From the NCBI RefSeq assembly GCF_002869765.1, contig NZ_PNOR01000014.1, forward strand, positions 1-64,000: a stretch of 64,000 nt of DNA. The letters are read 5' to 3'. This document shows positions 63,106 through 64,000 of this stretch, in pieces (positions within the stretch are counted from its first letter, which is position 1; the number at the start of each line of letters is the position of its first letter). The notes below the pieces were generated by a model, which was given only the letters and a program-made list of their open reading frames with translations, made no database searches and was not told the origin of the DNA. Made by a program: the position numbers and the translations under genes. Source of the stretch: Deinococcus planocerae (lineage in GTDB: Bacteria > Deinococcota > Deinococci > Deinococcales > Deinococcaceae).

Positions 63106-64000
63106 ATGCGTTCCCTACTCACCCTGACCCTCGCCCTGACCGCCGGCACCCTGGGGATGGCCGCCGCCCAGACGAAGACCATCACGGTCGCGGCGTTTCC
63201 CGACCTCGACAGCGTGATCAAGGCGGCGCTGCCGGGCTTCAAGAAGCTCTACCCGAACATCGAGGTGAAGATCAACTCGCTCGCTTACGCGGACCACCAC
63301 ACGGCGCTGACGACCGCCCTCTCGACGGGCAAGGGGGCCGCCGACGTGGTGGCGGTGGACTTCGGGTACATCGGCAGGTTCGCGGAGGGCAACGGGCTGG
63401 TCGACCTCAGCAAAGCGCCCTACAACGCCGGTCAATTCCGCTCGCAGTTCGTGGCCTACACCTACCCGCAGGCGACGGCCCCCGACGGACGCATGGTCGC
63501 CATGCCGACCGACATCGGCCCGGGGTCGATGTTCTACCGCAGCGACCTGCTGAAGAAAGCGGGCGTGCAGCCCAGCGAGCTGAACCGGAGCTGGGAGAGC
63601 TACATCGCGGCGGGCAAGCGGGTGGTCGCCGCCAACCCCGGCAGCTTCCTGATCCCCGACGCGGGCGAGGCCGCCCAGATCATCCTGCGCACCGGGCTCA
63701 AGTCGGGCGAGGGGCTGTACTTCGACAAGTCGGGCAAGGTGCTCGTCGGCCCGGACAACCCCCGCTTCGTCCGCGCCTTCACGGTCGCCAAGCAGATTCG
63801 GGACGCCAAGCTGGATGCCCGCGCGGGTGGGGCCTTCTCGCCCGACTGGACGACCGCCTTCCAGAAGGGCAACCTCGCGACCGAGTTCAGCGGCGCGTGG
63901 CTCGTCGGGCACATGCAGAACTGGCTGGCGAAGGACTACAGCGGCAAGTGGGCGGCGCAAAACCTTCCCGGGGGCACCTTTGCCAGTTGGGGCGGGTCCT
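63106..64000 (+). CDS. sugar ABC transporter substrate-binding protein (3' end outside window)
   Basis: 298 codons are visible, open to the window edge. ATG 63106 follows AGGAGG at 8 nt. Signal peptide (LLTLTLALTAGTLGMAAAQ), then a family-1 (MalE-like) binding fold: ITVAAFPDLDSVIKAALPGFKKLYPNIEV, STGKGAADVVAVDFGYIGRFAEGNGLVDLS, GRMVAMPTDIGPGSMFYRSDLLKKAG, and FQKGNLATEFSGAW. Intact members have about 400-430 residues, so about three quarters is present. Permease genes are expected just beyond 64000. Confidence 0.9.
   Translation, partial: MRSLLTLTLALTAGTLGMAAAQTKTITVAAFPDLDSVIKAALPGFKKLYPNIEVKINSLAYADHHTALTTALSTGKGAADVVAVDFGYIGRFAEGNGLVDLSKAPYNAGQFRSQFVAYTYPQATAPDGRMVAMPTDIGPGSMFYRSDLLKKAGVQPSELNRSWESYIAAGKRVVAANPGSFLIPDAGEAAQIILRTGLKSGEGLYFDKSGKVLVGPDNPRFVRAFTVAKQIRDAKLDARAGGAFSPDWTTAFQKGNLATEFSGAWLVGHMQNWLAKDYSGKWAAQNLPGGTFASWGGS

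Overview
The window is GC-rich DNA with strongly GC-biased third codon positions. It most resembles an accessory replicon, or a variable chromosomal region, of a Deinococcus-type bacterium. Three observations support this. Secreted lipoproteins are abundant. Protein families common in Deinococcus recur (AfsR/SARP-type regulators, metallo-beta-lactamase/rhodanese, multi-GAF kinases). Several genes start with no ribosome binding site but carry a TANNNT -10 hexamer 6-7 nt before the start codon, the leaderless layout well documented in Deinococcus. No rRNA, tRNA or CRISPR array was seen. The number of decayed genes (about a dozen) points to a non-essential, recombining region.

Left part (1-19.8 kb): a mosaic of defence genes, toxin-antitoxin remnants and fossils. 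It holds a decapitated phytoene desaturase, probably cut by an insertion sequence; a large MmeI-like restriction-modification protein with an overlapping unknown gene; a dnaX fossil; a DUF433 antitoxin with a broken PIN-like toxin; a secreted nuclease; HicB-like and HigA-like orphan antitoxins; a fossil adenine methyltransferase followed by an intact HNH nuclease; a divergent AraC regulator/epimerase pair; a membrane-anchored NERD nuclease-domain protein; and a distinctly AT-rich insert (about 17.1-19.97 kb) with two overlapping XRE regulators and a 652-residue tyrosine-recombinase-like protein. The insert abuts a metallo-beta-lactamase/rhodanese gene that has lost its 5' end.

Middle (21.6-35.8 kb): an orphan four-GAF/PAS histidine kinase, an IS5-type transposase fossil, an alpha/beta hydrolase, and a tightly coupled nine-gene catabolic operon (cupin, HpcH/HpaI aldolase, LacI regulator, SnoaL-like protein, SDR, histidinol-dehydrogenase paralogue, and a three-gene polar-amino-acid-type ABC importer). 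A TTGACA promoter and a LacI-like palindrome lie in front of it. A GH38 alpha-mannosidase fossil follows.

Right part (36.1-60.7 kb): two 1006-residue BTAD/NB-ARC/TPR (AfsR/SARP-like) regulators bracket a run of twelve genes for mostly exported proteins, all on the + strand: M23 peptidase, Vgb-like propeller, chagasin-type cysteine-protease inhibitor, three MliC-like lysozyme-inhibitor domains, CHRD protein, hydrolase and others. Each regulator sits beside an ABM-domain gene and a lipoprotein with a near-identical C-terminal PxKF domain, so a regulator/ABM/PxKF cassette is present twice; the second ABM copy is broken. I consider this the best candidate for an undescribed system: a regulated cell-surface set that includes inhibitors of foreign proteases and lysozymes.

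The right edge (61-64 kb) holds a third, truncated SARP fragment, a LacI regulator and the start of a sugar ABC transporter. The LacI gene and the transporter gene share an identical 12-bp operator core.
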